Shown piece after piece: positions 6,828-7,138 of a DNA stretch of 7,138 nt (the stretch's first letter is position 1; every line of letters begins with the position of its first letter). Below the pieces are notes generated by a model, which was given only the letters and a program-made list of their open reading frames with translations, was not told the origin of the DNA and searched no databases. The position numbers and the translations under genes were made by a program. This stretch comes from Candidatus Sericytochromatia bacterium (lineage in GTDB: Bacteria; Cyanobacteriota; Sericytochromatia; UBA7694): assembly GCA_913773825.1 (NCBI GenBank), contig CAJYHH010001125.1, positions 1 to 7,138 of the forward strand, in the 5' to 3' direction.

Positions 6828-6865
6828 CCGGACCGCTCTCACTAGCCAGAGCGGTCCGGCATTTT
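6828..6865 (+). terminator. Perfect 12-bp hairpin after the aminotransferase gene
   Basis: CCGGACCGCTCT (6828-6839) is perfectly complementary to AGAGCGGTCCGG (6848-6859), with the eight-base loop CACTAGCC. It begins eight bases after the stop codon. Only a short T-run follows (TTTT at 6862-6865, after CA), so as an intrinsic terminator it is GC-rich but T-poor. It could be a (partial) terminator, a transcript-stabilising 3' end, or a processing site separating the first three genes from preT, which starts 153 bases further on. The structure itself is certain; its function is not. Confidence 0.6.
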
Positions 6866-6977
6866 AGCCGTTCTGTTTTGGACTGTTGGGCTCAGCGTGA
6901 GTGTTTGAAGTCATCAGCAGCAGGACGTTTGCTTGGTTCAAGTTTCAGTTTTTAAGCGTTGTGTTTAAGACTCCATT

Positions 6978-6999
6978 AGTAATATCCGAGTAATATCCG
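6978..6999. repeat. 11-bp perfect tandem duplication upstream of preT
   Basis: AGTAATATCCG occurs twice head to tail (6978-6988, 6989-6999), with a further AG at 7000-7001. Each copy contains TAATAT, which resembles a sigma-70 -10 hexamer. TTGTGT at 6959-6964 lies 15 bases before the first TAATAT, a short spacing for a -35. A promoter for preT is therefore conceivable but weak. The preT Shine-Dalgarno GAGGTGA (6999-7005) directly follows the second copy. Confidence 0.75.
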
Positions 7000-7012
7000 A
7001 GGTGAAGATCCG

Positions 7013-7138
7013 ATGCAGAGAAACCTTGCGTCCCAGCTCAACGAAGCGGAATACGCCGCGCGTTTTGCCGACATCAAGCCCCCATTGAGTCTGGACGCGG
7101 CCCTGGCAGAAGCCAACCGCTGCCTGTACTGCTACGAC
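7013..7138 (+). CDS. preT: PreT, NAD-dependent dihydropyrimidine dehydrogenase flavin/Fe-S subunit (5' part)
   Basis: Only 42 codons are present; the gene runs off the right edge. The visible N-terminus resembles PreT and GltD-like proteins: a short leader followed by DAALAEANRCLYCYD (28-42), the start of the cysteine-rich A-x-R-C-x-x-C motif that binds a [4Fe-4S] cluster at the N-terminus of this family. PreT, together with PreA, reduces uracil and thymine to their dihydro forms with NADH. GAGGTGA at 6999-7005, seven bases before the ATG, supports the start. The downstream-of-aminotransferase position favours PreT over glutamate synthase small subunit, which shares this region. PreA and a dihydropyrimidinase are expected beyond the edge. 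The 193-base gap and hairpin before it suggest partly independent expression. Confidence 0.8.
   Translation, partial: MQRNLASQLNEAEYAARFADIKPPLSLDAALAEANRCLYCYD

Noticed and set aside
6743..6955. 70-residue + strand frame over the aminotransferase end and the hairpin
   Set aside because: It lies out of frame in the aminotransferase 3' end, runs through the perfect hairpin and has no recognisable domain.
3038..7138. A defence, toxin or biosynthetic system hidden in the right half
   Set aside because: All long frames are accounted for by standard catabolic enzymes with complete active sites, and the remaining spacers are too short and carry no coding signal.

Overview
The window carries two gene groups, all on the + strand, and the start of a third gene at the right edge. 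The organism looks like a Gram-negative-type (diderm) bacterium. ModA has a plain cleavable signal peptide with no lipobox cysteine, which points to a periplasmic binding protein. A cyanobacterium is my best guess, held at only moderate confidence. It rests on two copies of the octamer GCGATCGC (the HIP1 sequence), a degenerate CACTCAC-type heptamer tract ahead of modA of the kind common in cyanobacterial spacers, and roughly balanced base composition with mixed TTA/CTG leucine codons. None of these is decisive.

Left part (1-2722): a short leader with small tandem repeats, then modA-modB-modC, a complete high-affinity molybdate (possibly also tungstate) ABC importer. It consists of a periplasmic binding protein, a membrane permease and an ATPase with a C-terminal TOBE-type domain. 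The genes overlap (GTGA between modA and modB; GTGTCTGA between modB and modC) and use non-ATG starts at the internal junctions, so they are almost certainly one translationally coupled transcript.

Middle (2723-3037): a 315-base spacer with an AT-rich tract and three near-perfect tandem copies of a 13-bp unit. It probably holds the promoter of the next operon, although I cannot place one convincingly.

Right part (3038-7138): a catabolic operon for the reductive pyrimidine pathway. In order it encodes a CoA-acylating (methyl)malonate-semialdehyde dehydrogenase, a nitrilase-superfamily beta-ureidopropionase, a class III PLP aminotransferase, and the N-terminus of PreT, a subunit of NAD-dependent dihydropyrimidine dehydrogenase, cut by the window edge. 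Read as a pathway: PreT (with PreA, expected downstream) reduces uracil or thymine; a dihydropyrimidinase (also expected downstream) opens the ring; the beta-ureidopropionase releases CO2, ammonia and beta-alanine (or beta-aminoisobutyrate); the aminotransferase gives malonate semialdehyde (or methylmalonate semialdehyde); and the dehydrogenase gives acetyl-CoA (or propionyl-CoA). The genes thus appear in roughly reverse order of the reactions.

I see no RNA gene, CRISPR array, transposase or defence system, and no clearly undescribed system. The most unusual thing is at the sequence level: short tandem duplications with periods of 7-15 bp sit in four of the non-coding spacers, and hairpins lie at two internal operon junctions.
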